Assembly: GCA_963700195.1 (NCBI GenBank)
Contig: CAVOWQ010000007.1
Location: 62,001-126,000 of the forward strand
Source: AP-15 sp963700195
Lineage (GTDB): Bacteria > Pseudomonadota > Alphaproteobacteria > ATCC43930 > CGMCC-115725
Reading direction: 5' to 3'
Length of the DNA: 64,000 nt
Shown here one piece after another: positions 54,593 through 63,762 of this stretch. Numbering within the stretch: position 1 is the stretch's first letter; each line of letters begins with the position of its first letter. The notes under the pieces were generated by a model. That model worked only from the letters and a program-made list of their open reading frames with translations. It was not told the DNA's origin and ran no database searches. A program made the position numbers and the translations under genes.

Positions 54593-55402
54593 CTAGCTCG
54601 TCGCTGCGGGCGCCAGCGCCACAGCGGCCTCGCTCGTGAGCAGAAGGAAGGTGAAGGTCTCCTGTAGATAGAGGCGGACTGCGGTGTCGGTGTGGCTCGA
54701 ATAGCCGATCGAGATGTCCTGGCCGATGTGCAGGTCGAAATCGCCGCCGCGGGTCGTCAGCACAAAGGCGCCGGAAATCGCCGGGGCCCAGATGATTTCG
54801 CCGTCGACGATGCGCCTGAGGTGTTCCAACACCGGGTAGCCGTGATCTCTGGCTTCGGCGACAGCGGTATACTCGTCGGCGCCCAGCAGCACCGAGTAGG
54901 GGCCGTTGACGCCGACGAGGCGCAACTGGCTCAACGCGTGGGCAATGGCGTCGGGGTAGTTGATTACGTCGGCAGGGAGGGGCTCGATCGGGTTGCTGGT
55001 GCCCTGACGGATCCCTTGGATACCCCCCGCGGTGTAACCCTCGAAGATCGCACGGTCTTCGGCAAAAGCGATGGTTTTGGCGGCGTCCTTTGCCGGCTGC
55101 CAGTCCGAGTCGTTGGCGCCGCGCTCGACGTCGTCGATCATCTGGCGGTTCAGCTCGAACGACACGCGCAATTCGACCAGCGCCTTCACCTCGCGCTGCC
55201 GGGCGAGAATACCGTCCCCCGGCGCCGCGATGTTCTGCAGATGCCCGGTGCCCACGGCAGAAACGGCAGTGCCGCTCGGGCCATGCAGATCGACGACGCG
55301 GCGTCCGGCGAGATAGCGCTTCAAGGTGCGCGACGCTTCCTCCTCGATCTGCGCCCACGCCGCATCGGAAATCGGGGCAAGCTCGCGGTGCAGGTTGTTC
55401 AT
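54593..55402 (-). CDS. Encapsulin nanocompartment shell protein (family 1)
   Basis: 269 residues, the size of family 1 encapsulins, with the HK97 fold. MNNLHRELAPISDAAWAQIE, RTLKRYLAGRRVVDLHGPSG, VSFELNRQMIDDVERGANDS, FAEDRAIFEGYTAGGIQGI and LGADEYTAVAEARDHGYPVL are characteristic. It self-assembles into an icosahedral shell in the cytosol and packages the peroxidase encoded just upstream. Start and upstream stop overlap as TGATG. Confidence 0.95.
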   Translation of the reverse strand: MNNLHRELAPISDAAWAQIEEEASRTLKRYLAGRRVVDLHGPSGTAVSAVGTGHLQNIAAPGDGILARQREVKALVELRVSFELNRQMIDDVERGANDSDWQPAKDAAKTIAFAEDRAIFEGYTAGGIQGIRQGTSNPIEPLPADVINYPDAIAHALSQLRLVGVNGPYSVLLGADEYTAVAEARDHGYPVLEHLRRIVDGEIIWAPAISGAFVLTTRGGDFDLHIGQDISIGYSSHTDTAVRLYLQETFTFLLLTSEAAVALAPAATS

Positions 55403-56487
55403 CAGCGGGGTTTTCCTTTGAGCGAGCCGATGCCGAGCGAACCATCGGGCACCGACGCGTGGGATATTGAGGGCTCGGCTGTGGGTGGTGTGAGGGCGAG
55501 TACCACCGGCGGCGCATCGGGGGTCACCTCGTCGAGAAACGTCGCCGACGGCACAAAGAAGAGGTTGCCGGTGACGGCCCGGCTGAAGTCGAGAATACGG
55601 TCGTAATTGCCCGGCGGCCGGCCGACAAACATGTTTTGCAGCATCTGCTCGATGGTTCGCGGCGAACGGCTATAGCCGATGAAATAGGTGCCGAACTCGC
55701 CCTGGCCGGCCTGACCAAAGGGCATGTTGTCGCGGACGATCTTGATCTCCCTGCCGTCCTCGACGATCGTGTTCAGCGAATTGTGCGCCGAGGTTGGCCT
55801 GATCGCCTCATCGATCTCGATATCGGACAATTTGGTGCGGCCAATGATGCGCTCCTGCGCCTCGGTCGGCAACGCGTTCCACCCCGTCAGATCGTGCAAA
55901 TATTTCTGCAGGATGACATAGCTGCCGCCGGCGAAACCGGGGTCTTCGTCGCCAATGACCGTGGCGTCGACCGCCCCCTCGCCCGTCGGGTTCTCGGTCC
56001 CGTCGACAAACCCCAAGAGGTCGCGACTGTCGAAATAGCGAAAGCCGTGCACCTCGTCGACCGCCGAAACGGCATCGCCCAGCCGCGCCATGATCTGCGA
56101 CGCCAATTCGAAGCACAGATCCATGCGCTCGGCGCGAATATGGAACAACAGATCGCCCGGCGTCGCGACGGCATGGCGCGAACCGACGCGGATCTCGCGG
56201 AACGGGTGCAGCTCCGCCGGCCGCGGTTCGCCGAAGAGCCGGTCCCACGCCTCGGACCCGAACCCCATGATGCAGGAGAGATTTTCGGCAGGGTCGCGAA
56301 ATCCGATCGACCGCAACAACGCGGCCAAGTCGACGCAAAGCGATCGCACTGCCACATCATCGTCGGCGCCGGAATTAATCGTCAGGACGAGAAAAATCGC
56401 AGCGCGCGTAAGCGGCGCAGCGACCGGCTGTGGGATCGGGCTCGAACTTCCCGCCGCTTTGGGCGTGATCATCGGATCGGACTCCAT
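55402..56487 (-). CDS. DyP-type haem peroxidase, encapsulin cargo
   Basis: About 361 residues from the ATG at 56487 (or 56472). Haem-peroxidase signature GFVDGTENPTGEGA (distal Asp), proximal-His region EAIRPTSAHNSLNT, and Arg in FIGYSRSPRTIEQML. The C-terminus VPDGSLGIGSLKGKPR is a textbook encapsulin targeting peptide. It oxidises dyes or phenols with H2O2 inside the shell. Probably protects against oxidative stress. Confidence 0.95.
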   Translation of the reverse strand: MESDPMITPKAAGSSSPIPQPVAAPLTRAAIFLVLTINSGADDDVAVRSLCVDLAALLRSIGFRDPAENLSCIMGFGSEAWDRLFGEPRPAELHPFREIRVGSRHAVATPGDLLFHIRAERMDLCFELASQIMARLGDAVSAVDEVHGFRYFDSRDLLGFVDGTENPTGEGAVDATVIGDEDPGFAGGSYVILQKYLHDLTGWNALPTEAQERIIGRTKLSDIEIDEAIRPTSAHNSLNTIVEDGREIKIVRDNMPFGQAGQGEFGTYFIGYSRSPRTIEQMLQNMFVGRPPGNYDRILDFSRAVTGNLFFVPSATFLDEVTPDAPPVVLALTPPTAEPSISHASVPDGSLGIGSLKGKPR

Positions 56488-56578
56488 CCGGTGGGTGTGC
56501 CCCGGCGAGGCAGGCGAGATACCATGCTCGCTCGCACGCGACAATGCGGGATGATGGTCCAGCGGCGATGTCGAGATG

Positions 56579-56652
56579 GCCTCGCCGCCTATTTCTATAG
56601 CCGCGACATCAGCTGCATCCGGCGGGTGGCGGAGGAGCTCGAATACGGCAGT
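56579..56652 (+). pseudogene. gabD shard F
   Basis: 74 bases matching 45355-45420 of gabD: GLAAYFYSRDISCIRRVAEE then LEYGS and a stop. It lies upstream of the DyP gene on the opposite strand and directly cuts the adenylate cyclase remnant that follows. Confidence 0.85.
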
Positions 56653-57078
56653 TGATGCAGATTTTCTCTCGCGCAGGGTTGCTGGAAAGGCTTCCACGGC
56701 GAAGAAGCAGCGGAGGGATCGGGCATTGCGCTTGGGAACCTCGCTCAGCGGCCAGGTGACGATTACCTCGTCGCCGACATAGGCGTGGACCTCCCCGTCT
56801 TGGTCGGCGATCGGTTCGTCGATGTTCAAGAAGAACCTGGTGATCAGATCGTGCACGCGCACCTCGCCGAGCTGTTCCGCGAGCGCGGTCGAGTTCGGCG
56901 ATGTCCAGAAACATGACGATCCGCTCCTCGTTCGCTCATCGAGCGGGTCGAACAGGTAGCGGTAGGCGACGCCGGTCGCGACCCCCGCAATCAGCAGCCC
57001 GGCCAGGAAGCCGAGATGCCGGCCGGCGTATCGAATGACGGCGGGGCGCGACGCCGCTGGGCTTTGGTCGCGCGTTGG
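56653..57078 (-). pseudogene. Membrane class III adenylate cyclase, N-terminal remnant
   Basis: Read from 57078 down: a membrane segment (LGFLAGLLIAGVATGVAYRY) and DPLDERT, then RIVMFLDIA, and after one inserted base at about 56897, NSTALAEQLGEVRVHDLITR, FFLNIDEPIADQDGEVHAYV and GDEVIVTWPLSEV. This is the first half of a cyclase homology domain with both metal-Asp regions. The gene ends at gabD shard F. The start codon is not identified. Confidence 0.8.
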
Positions 57079-57080
57079 CG

Positions 57081-58268
57081 CTACGCGAGCGCTCGCTCCC
57101 GAGGCGTGATGACTGGGATCTTGTAGAGGCTCACCGCGTTTTCGAAGACCAGTTGGTGGAGCGCCGCTTTCCCGAGAGCCGTCTCCGCTGGCGCGTGTCC
57201 CATCGCCTTGGAATGCGGCCACGGGCTGTCGAGACCCGGGAAGTCGCTGGCCCACAGGAAGTTGCGCAAGCCAATTTCGGGCACGCGCCGGAAACCGCCC
57301 TCCTCCTCCACCTCGAACGTGAAGAAGACCTGGCGCTTGACGAACTCGGTCGGCTTGTCGGAAAGCGGGATGTCGGGCTTGAAGACGGGAGTGGACGGCC
57401 CGCCGAAATCGTACTCGCGGTCGAAGCGCCAGAACAGAAACGGGACCCACCCGACCCCGGCCTCTTCGAGCACGAACCGCACCCCGGGATGACGATCGCA
57501 GATGCCCGAGAAGACGACGGCGCTCATCAGCTCCGCCATGAGCCCCAGCGGGAAGTTCGCAACCGTCATCAGCGACTGGTTGCGCGGTTCCAGGCCCGAG
57601 ACCCCCACCCCGATCTGCCGCGACCCGCCGCGCGGGTTGGCGTGCAGATTGATCGGCAGACCCGTCTCTGCGGCTGCCGCCCAGACCGGCTCCCATATCT
57701 GGTGCAATACGGGTTCGGGAGCGCCGACCCAGTCGAAGATGACCCCGGTGGGTAGCCCAAACTCCGCCACCCGCATCAGCTCCGCGACGGCCTCCTCCGG
57801 CGTCTGGCAGGGCAATGGGAGAAGCATGATGAACCGGCCGTTCGACTCCTCGTACAATTCCCGCGCCCAGTCGTTGACGGCGCGAACGCAGGCGGCCCGC
57901 AGTTCCGGGTTCTTGATGGCCGATATCTGCTCATAGGGACCGTTGACGAGCTCGGCATCGACCCCGTCGCGGTCCATGTCTTCGCAGCGATATTTGGCGT
58001 TGGCGGCGCGGAAGATGCCGGGCTCCGGCTCCTCCGCCAAGCCCGCCCGCGTATAACAGTTGACCGGCCCCCGGCCGACGCCGGCCCAGCCGACCCCGCT
58101 CCAGTTGTGTCCCTCGACGACCCACTGGCGGGTGCCGTCTGGTCCCTTCACGACCCGCGGCCCGTCATCCTGGAATTTTCTCGGCAGACGTTTCGTCCAC
58201 AGGTCGAAGGGGAGGTGCATCAGCCGGCAATGCCCATCCGCGGACACCACGCCAAATCTCTTCTCCAT
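57081..58268 (-). CDS. Amidohydrolase 2 family protein (ACMSD-like)
   Basis: 395 residues, intact. TIM-barrel metal hydrolase or decarboxylase: VVSADGHCRLMHLP (usual Asp-x-His, here DGH), DMDRDGVDAELVN, LPINLHANPRGGSRQ (metal His), RFVLEEAGVGWVPFLFWRFD and NFLWASDFPGLDSPWPHSKA (metal Asp). Members act on aromatic or hydroxylated acids. Substrate unknown. Confidence 0.88.
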   Translation of the reverse strand: MEKRFGVVSADGHCRLMHLPFDLWTKRLPRKFQDDGPRVVKGPDGTRQWVVEGHNWSGVGWAGVGRGPVNCYTRAGLAEEPEPGIFRAANAKYRCEDMDRDGVDAELVNGPYEQISAIKNPELRAACVRAVNDWARELYEESNGRFIMLLPLPCQTPEEAVAELMRVAEFGLPTGVIFDWVGAPEPVLHQIWEPVWAAAAETGLPINLHANPRGGSRQIGVGVSGLEPRNQSLMTVANFPLGLMAELMSAVVFSGICDRHPGVRFVLEEAGVGWVPFLFWRFDREYDFGGPSTPVFKPDIPLSDKPTEFVKRQVFFTFEVEEEGGFRRVPEIGLRNFLWASDFPGLDSPWPHSKAMGHAPAETALGKAALHQLVFENAVSLYKIPVITPRERALA

Positions 58269-58438
58269 CGCGCGTTTCCCCTCTCAGCGGTCGGCCGATC
58301 AAAGCTTCCTTGCCCGAACATCACGATGATAAGCCGCAGAAGCGCGATCGAGCGAATTGTATTCGCCGCGCCGCGCGTCGTGCCCATGGAAGAATGCCGT
58401 CCGGCCTTCCGACAGCCTCCTGCACCAGTCTGGAATCC

Positions 58439-60537
58439 TCAGGCAGCGGCGCTTGTCAGCTGCACTGTGACGTTGGGTGCGGCAAAGCGGATTTCGCCGG
58501 CGGCGAAGGCGTCGATCAGCCGGCGCAATGCCTGGCGCTGCAGATAGGTCGGGCGCGACGGTGTCGCGGTGAATTTGCAGCGGACCACGAGGGCGGTCTG
58601 CAGCACATCGACGACGCCCTGCATCTTGAGCGGCTGCATGAATTCGGCGCCGACTTCGGGGTCGTCGAGCAACGCCTCGCCGACGCGCTTGATGGTCTTG
58701 CGCACCGTCTCGATGTCCGCGGTGGGCTCGAGATGGAGGTTGAACTTCACCACCGACCAGTCGCGGCTGTAATTGGTGACCGACTGGACCTGCCCGAACG
58801 GGATCGTGTGCACCTGACCGTTCTGATGCCGCAACCGCACCGAGCGTAAAGACATCCCTTCGACGGTGCCGCGCAGCCGGCCGGTGTCGATGTACTCGCC
58901 GACCCGGAAGGCATCCTCCATCAGGAAGAAAATGCCTGAGATCACATCGCGTACCAGGTTCTGCGCGCCAAAGCCGATTGCGATGCCGACGACCCCCAGC
59001 CCGGCAAGCAGTGGGCCAATGTTCAGGCCCAGGGTCGCAAGGGCGACGACGACCGCGACGAGCGCGAGAGCGATCAGCAAAGTATTCCGCAAGAGCGGCA
59101 GTAAGGTGTCGAGCCGTGAGGCGGAGCCCGGGATCCCGTCCTCGTCGCCTGGTGCCGCGGGCGACGGCATCTTCTCGTCGATGACCGCGCTGAGGGCCGT
59201 CCACAGGATCCAGGCAGCGACGACCGTCGCTGCCGCTTCGAGGGCTGGCCGCACGAGCATCCGTTCGACACTGCCCGGTGCAGGGTCGACGAGGTTCAAT
59301 CCCCAAGTCTCCCCGAGGCAGGCCGCTCCCAGGATCCACACGAACGCATCGACCAACCGGCTGAGGGCGCGGTGCAACCGCGCGCGGCGCAGCGCCACCC
59401 GGATGTTCACCGCGTCGCAGGCGCAGAGCCGCGCGATCAGATTGTGGCTCGCCTGGCCCACCACCGCCAGCGCGACGACGATCCCTTGCGTCGCGGTCGA
59501 GGCGCGCGCGACCCAGGCGCCCTTGCCTAGGGCGAACTCGATTTCCCGCCCCGACGAATATGCCGACCGATAGAGCGATGAATACCCAGTGCCAGGAGGC
59601 TGCAACCGCTCGCCGGATCGGGCCGGGCTCGCCACCGGTCGCGGCCAGGATCGCTCGGGCGATCGGGCGGCGGGTCACCCAGAACATGACGACTTTATAA
59701 CCCGTTATTGCGAGCCCTAAGGTTAGCGCCGCGCCGAATACGGCTTCTTGTCCGAAATCCGAGCCGTTCGATGAGCCGGACGACAAAGAAATTGAACGGG
59801 GCGACCGTCAGATAGACCGAGAACCAACGCGAACAGATCCGTGCATCGCCATCGTCGATCGCCAGCAGCCGGAGATCCGACCGGTGCGGCGACAGGACGA
59901 TCGACAGCAGAACGATCGACAGCCGCCATTGCAATGCGGCCCAGACCAATCGGTCGGCAGTCTCTCCGATGATTGGACGGCCCACCGACAGTGCCATCAG
60001 AGCGGCGCAGAAAAGAAAAGCGAAAACGGTGACAGCGCTGGCCGCGATCAGAAATTTGATGAAAGCCGCGCGCAGGCGCGGTCCTAATCCCGGCTCGACG
60101 ACCGTCCGGCGATCGAACAACGCGCGGGCCGCCGACCCGATCAACGGCGCCGCCGCAAGGCCAGCGAGCGCGATAGCCCAAAACCGGAGCGCGGCATCGC
60201 GCGTGCCGCCTTCCGCCTCGACCTGCCGGACCCAGACTTGCGGCGCCTGAAACAGCACCGGCACCGCGCGGACAGCCTGTTTTGTCGCCGCCCATATCTG
60301 CCGCGCCATATGGGCGCCGGTCATCAAACTCGGAGATGAAGCCGCAGGCGTATCAGCAGACTTTAGCGCGGGCTGCGCGCCTTTGGCGGCGAGGTCGGCG
60401 ATTAAGCCTTTGACGTCCTCGGGCGACATCGACGCCGGCAGTTGCAGCACAACGGTCGCACCGCCTGGCTCGGCCGCCCAGCCGGCCGGTCCGGTGCAAA
60501 GCAGCAGCAATGCTAATGCGCAAATGCGGGTAAGCAT
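58439..60537 (-). CDS. Large MscS-family mechanosensitive channel (two frame breaks)
   Basis: About 698 residues when joined. Signal peptide MLTRICALALLLLCTGPAGW, a periplasmic region, many membrane segments, and the MscS core GPLLAGLGVVGIAIGFGAQN followed by LVRDVISGIFFLMEDAFRVG (TM3 pore helix) and the beta domain VEGMSLRSVRLRHQNGQVHT. It releases solutes on hypo-osmotic shock. Single extra bases at 59754 and near 59552 break the frame. Removing them restores GFGQEAVFG and IEFALGKGAW. Confidence 0.92.
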
Positions 60538-60722
60538 TGACCCAAGTTTAGCCGGAAACCGTTGCGGCGACCAAACCATGCGCCGCCCCCGAACGAAAAC
60601 CACACAGCCGTAATCGGCAGATATCACCCAGCCAGGCCGAAACTACGCCGGGTCAAAAGACCGGGCTCGCCCCAGTCAGCACATCCGGACACCTGCTCAG
60701 GTTCGGGTCGGCTGAGCGTCGG

Positions 60723-61259
60723 CTATTGCGGCGGGGATTTGCCTTCGACGTAGCTTTTCAGGCGTTGCAGCTGCTCGTCGAGCACCCGGTCGACTTTGGG
60801 TGCCCATTGCTCCATGCCGCTGCGGAGGTAGCCGCCGACGACATAGCTCAACGTGACGGCGGTGTCGCCCTCTCCCGGTTTCAGCGTCCAGCTGAGCGTG
60901 CCGTCGACGCCCTCCATTTGCAACGGGCCGAGCGCGCCGCGCAGACGCAACCCCTGGCCCGGCGCGGCGTAGACGACCTGCAGGTGTTGAACCGAGCCGC
61001 CATCCTTCAACCGCTCGCAAAAGCAGCCCCCGGCGCGCAGCTCGATGCTGAGGTTGGCGGCATCGCGCGAGAAGGTGTGAGAGGGGTCCCACCAGTGGCC
61101 GACCTCGCCGAGCGCGGCATAGACCCGATCGGCGGGTGCTGATATCGTGGCTATGCTTAGGACCTCGAGGCCGTGCGGCGTGACGGACTTGACCTCCGCC
61201 GCGGCCGGACCGGCGGCGGCTAAGATCAGGATGAGCGGCGTCAGGCTCTTGGTCGGCAT
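60723..61259 (-). CDS. Exported SRPBCC/START-like protein
   Basis: 178 residues with signal peptide (LTPLILILAAAGPAAA, cut before EVKS). SRPBCC fold: IATISAPADRVYAALGEVGH, WWDPSHTFSRDAANLSIEL and GVDGTLSWTLKPGEGDTAVT. It binds a hydrophobic ligand in the periplasm. Ligand unknown. It lies 35 bases after the GST gene on the same strand. Confidence 0.85.
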   Translation of the reverse strand: MPTKSLTPLILILAAAGPAAAEVKSVTPHGLEVLSIATISAPADRVYAALGEVGHWWDPSHTFSRDAANLSIELRAGGCFCERLKDGGSVQHLQVVYAAPGQGLRLRGALGPLQMEGVDGTLSWTLKPGEGDTAVTLSYVVGGYLRSGMEQWAPKVDRVLDEQLQRLKSYVEGKSPPQ

Positions 61260-61294
61260 TGCTCGGCCTCCCGATGCGCGGTTCCCGGCTTACC

Positions 61295-61906
61295 CTACAG
61301 CCCGGGTAGCTTGGGCGTCTGCACCCAGGTCGGGCGCGCGCGGCACGCATCGAGATACGCCGCCACCCTGGGGAATTCGGTAAAGCCGAAGCCGGATTTC
61401 TCGATGACGTTGAGCACCGGGCAGTAGGCGCAGTCCACGAGGCCGAGCGCGGCGCCCATCATCCATTTGTTATCCGCCAGGTGACCTTCGAGGATCGCCA
61501 ACGGCGCCGGCAATGCTTGCTCGCCGCGTGCCACGGTGGCCTCGTCGACTGGACGCCCGAACAGCTTAGCGCGGAAGCGCAGCGCCACGTCGCCGGCCGG
61601 CGGCATGATGTGCTGCGACAGAAAGAACAGCCACCTGAGCGCGTCGGCGCGGCCGCCGGGTGATGCTGGCCACAGCCGGCCGGTCTTCTCGCCGAGATAG
61701 GCAATGATCGCGTGCGACTCCGGCAGCGTCAGCCCGCCGTCCACGAGAACCGGCAGCCGGCCGAACGGATTGACCGCGAGAAACGCCGGCTGCCGGTGTT
61801 CCCCCTTCCCTAGATCGACCGGCACGATCTCGCAATCGAGCCCCAGCTCCTTAAGGGCGAAGGTGACCTTCTGCGGATTGGGTGACGGGAAATGGTAAAG
61901 TTGCAT
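61295..61906 (-). CDS. Glutathione S-transferase
   Basis: 203 residues. N-terminal thioredoxin-like domain: MQLYHFPSPNPQKVTFALKE (Ser in SPNP as probable catalytic residue), VNPFGRLPVLVDGGLTLPES (the cis-Pro LPVL and GSH contacts ES). All-helical C-domain GLVDCAYCPVLNVI. It lies 28 bases downstream of an SRPBCC gene in an ArsR-led operon, suggesting a detoxification role. Confidence 0.92.
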   Translation of the reverse strand: MQLYHFPSPNPQKVTFALKELGLDCEIVPVDLGKGEHRQPAFLAVNPFGRLPVLVDGGLTLPESHAIIAYLGEKTGRLWPASPGGRADALRWLFFLSQHIMPPAGDVALRFRAKLFGRPVDEATVARGEQALPAPLAILEGHLADNKWMMGAALGLVDCAYCPVLNVIEKSGFGFTEFPRVAAYLDACRARPTWVQTPKLPGL

Positions 61907-61934
61907 CGTTCACTCCTTGATCAAGGCATTTTCC

Positions 61935-62402
61935 TCAGGTTGCAGCGGAGTTGACGTACTCGACGAAGTGGCGCTCGAAGACGGTGCCCCAACCGCGGTC
62001 ATAGCGCTCGCGCTGACTTGCAGCGGCGTCGCCGAGTTTTTCCCAGCCCGAATGCGTCAGCTCGACCCTGGTGCCGCTATCCTCCGCCGTGAAGCGGATC
62101 TCGACCAACTGCTCCTGCTCGGCCGCCAGCTCGACGACCCAGGAGAAAGCCAGACGATGGGGCGGGTCATACGCCAGCACAGTTCCCCACAGGGTTTCGC
62201 GCCCATCGGCCGCGCGTTCGAAGACGCGCCCGCCGACCCGCGGCTCGATCGCACAATCCACCGGGTCGGGGCCGGTGTGGACCCGCGCCAATGGCCACCA
62301 GCGCGCGAAATGCTCCGCGAACAGCGTAAACGCCCGCGCCGGCGCGGCGCAAACCGTCACTGATTTGACGATCGGCGGGACCGGGAACGGGGCGATCGTC
62401 AT
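61935..62402 (-). CDS. SRPBCC/AHSA1-domain protein
   Basis: 155 residues. AHSA1 (activator of Hsp90 ATPase-like) fold: IVKSVTVCAAPARAFTLFAE, RWWPLARVHTG, VFERAADGRETLWGTVLAYD and HSGWEKLGDAAASQRERYDR. The ATG overlaps the ArsR stop as ATGA, a very common pairing in which the regulator controls the AHSA1 gene. Confidence 0.9.
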   Translation of the reverse strand: MTIAPFPVPPIVKSVTVCAAPARAFTLFAEHFARWWPLARVHTGPDPVDCAIEPRVGGRVFERAADGRETLWGTVLAYDPPHRLAFSWVVELAAEQEQLVEIRFTAEDSGTRVELTHSGWEKLGDAAASQRERYDRGWGTVFERHFVEYVNSAAT

Positions 62403-62707
62403 CCGTGCTGCTCCTCGTCTATCGCTGCGGCCATTCCGCCCAGCGCCTCGTGCCACATCGCCTCGATCGCCGCGCGCAGCTCGCCGAGCGCTTGCGGGTT
62501 GGCCGCGTAGAGGCGCCGCGTACCATCACGGCGCTCGGTGATCAGCCCTGCCTCTCGCAATATTTTCAGGTGCTGCGAGACGGCTGGGCGGCTGACCGGC
62601 AAACCCTCGGCAATCGCCGCGACCGACCGTGGCGCGGCCAGAATGCGCTCGAAAACCAGCCGCCGCGTCGGATCGGAGAGCGCGGCCAAGGCCGTTCCGT
62701 AAGCCAT
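62399..62707 (-). CDS. ArsR-family transcriptional regulator
   Basis: 102 residues, winged helix: ALSDPTRRLVFERILAAPRS, VSRPAVSQHLKILREAGLIT (recognition helix) and RRDGTRRLYAANPQALGELR. No Cys metal motif (no CxC in helix 3), so it probably senses an organic ligand or acts through its AHSA1 partner. First gene of the ArsR-SRPBCC-GST operon. Confidence 0.93.
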   Translation of the reverse strand: MAYGTALAALSDPTRRLVFERILAAPRSVAAIAEGLPVSRPAVSQHLKILREAGLITERRDGTRRLYAANPQALGELRAAIEAMWHEALGGMAAAIDEEQHG

Positions 62708-62774
62708 GACTTACGTTAGCGGGCACTTACCGTTTTGGTCAAGCACTTTCGTCGCGAACGACGCCCCCGCCCTT

Positions 62775-62798
62775 CCCTCCCCCGCGCGCGGGGGAGGG
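62775..62798. repeat. Dispersed GC palindrome, perfect 24-base core
   Basis: CCCTCCCCCGCG and its exact inverted copy meet without a spacer. Same family as the palindrome inside the kinase at 19.0 kb. Located between ArsR and the SnoaL-like gene. Confidence 0.8.
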
Positions 62799-62820
62799 TT
62801 AAGGAGCGGGCGCCGTGGAG

Positions 62821-63342
62821 CTATGGTTTGGAAGCCAGATCGGGCTTGTCAGTATCGAGGTCGACGGGCACTGAGACGTGCTCGTGGATGATGAGCCACC
62901 GGCCCCGGGCCCTTTTATACACGTCGGTCACCCGCACTGTGAGATCGAGCTTTTTGCCATGCTTGTCGGTGCCGGTGACGCGCTGGATGCTGTGGCTATA
63001 GGCGAGATTGCGGTCGGCGGCGACGTCGAGGTCGGTCAGCTCGACGGTGATCGGGCCCTCGAAGCTGTCGAAGAAGGTTTGCCAGTCCTTGCGGTAGGCT
63101 GCGGCGCCGACATATTGCCGCGGCGGGACCACATCGAAGACGACCAGCGTCTGGCCGGGGGCGTACGCCTTCATGATCGCGTCGAGGTCTTTTGCCTTGA
63201 ACGCGGCGACAAAGCGCTCCTCGAGCGCCCTGATGTCGGCGCCGGCATCGGCCCGGGCCGGGGAGGCGAATGTCACCATCGAGAGGGTGGCGAGGATTAC
63301 GCCAGCGATGGCGCCGGTCGTCTGCTGCTTCACTATCTTCAT
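62821..63342 (-). CDS. Exported SnoaL/NTF2-like protein
   Basis: 173 residues, signal peptide (GVILATLSMVTFASPARA, cut before DAGAD). NTF2-like cone fold: IRALEERFVAAFKAKDLDAI, MKAYAPGQTLVVFDVVPPR and KLDLTVRVTDVYKRARGRWL then IIHEHVSVPVD. It binds or isomerises small ligands. Family is functionally diverse. Confidence 0.88.
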   Translation of the reverse strand: MKIVKQQTTGAIAGVILATLSMVTFASPARADAGADIRALEERFVAAFKAKDLDAIMKAYAPGQTLVVFDVVPPRQYVGAAAYRKDWQTFFDSFEGPITVELTDLDVAADRNLAYSHSIQRVTGTDKHGKKLDLTVRVTDVYKRARGRWLIIHEHVSVPVDLDTDKPDLASKP

Positions 63343-63396
63343 CCCTGAAATTGCGTGATAAGGCGACGCACACTAACGCTCCGATCGATGATCCTG

Positions 63397-63762
63397 TCAA
63401 TTTTGCGAGTTGAGCCATTCCTTCAAGGCGACCGCGTTGTTGCGGGTCTCGTCGCGGGCGGCAAAGAGGAGCGTGACGGGCTCGCGGCTCAGCCGCTTGA
63501 GCAGGCTATGGAGCGCGGAGTGCGCCGCAGGCTCGCGGAGTTCGGCATAATAGGCGGTCTTGAATTCTTCCCAACCCGCCGGATCGCCGTGAAAGCGGCG
63601 GCGCAAGATGTTGCTGGGGGATATCTCCTTCAGCCAAAGGTCGATCTTCGCCCGCTCCCGCGACAGCCCGCGCGGCCATAGCCGATCTACCAGGACGCGC
63701 AGCCCGTCCTCATCGTCGGGCGGCTTGTAGACGCGCTTGATGCGGAGCTGATGCCGTGTCAT
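63397..63762 (-). CDS. DUF488 family protein
   Basis: 121 residues, full length. Characteristic LRIKRVYKPPDDEDGLRVLV, DRLWPRGLSRERAKIDLWLK, SNILRRRFHGDPAGWEEFK and VTLLFAARDETRNNAVALKE. Function unknown. It follows the DUF1810 gene directly. Confidence 0.92.
   Translation of the reverse strand: MTRHQLRIKRVYKPPDDEDGLRVLVDRLWPRGLSRERAKIDLWLKEISPSNILRRRFHGDPAGWEEFKTAYYAELREPAAHSALHSLLKRLSREPVTLLFAARDETRNNAVALKEWLNSQN

Noticed and set aside
55402..57696. A 764-residue frame suggesting a DyP-cyclase fusion
   Set aside because: Upstream of the ATG at 56487 it crosses gabD shard F, a cyclase remnant and the antisense of an amidohydrolase. Only the DyP part is a gene.
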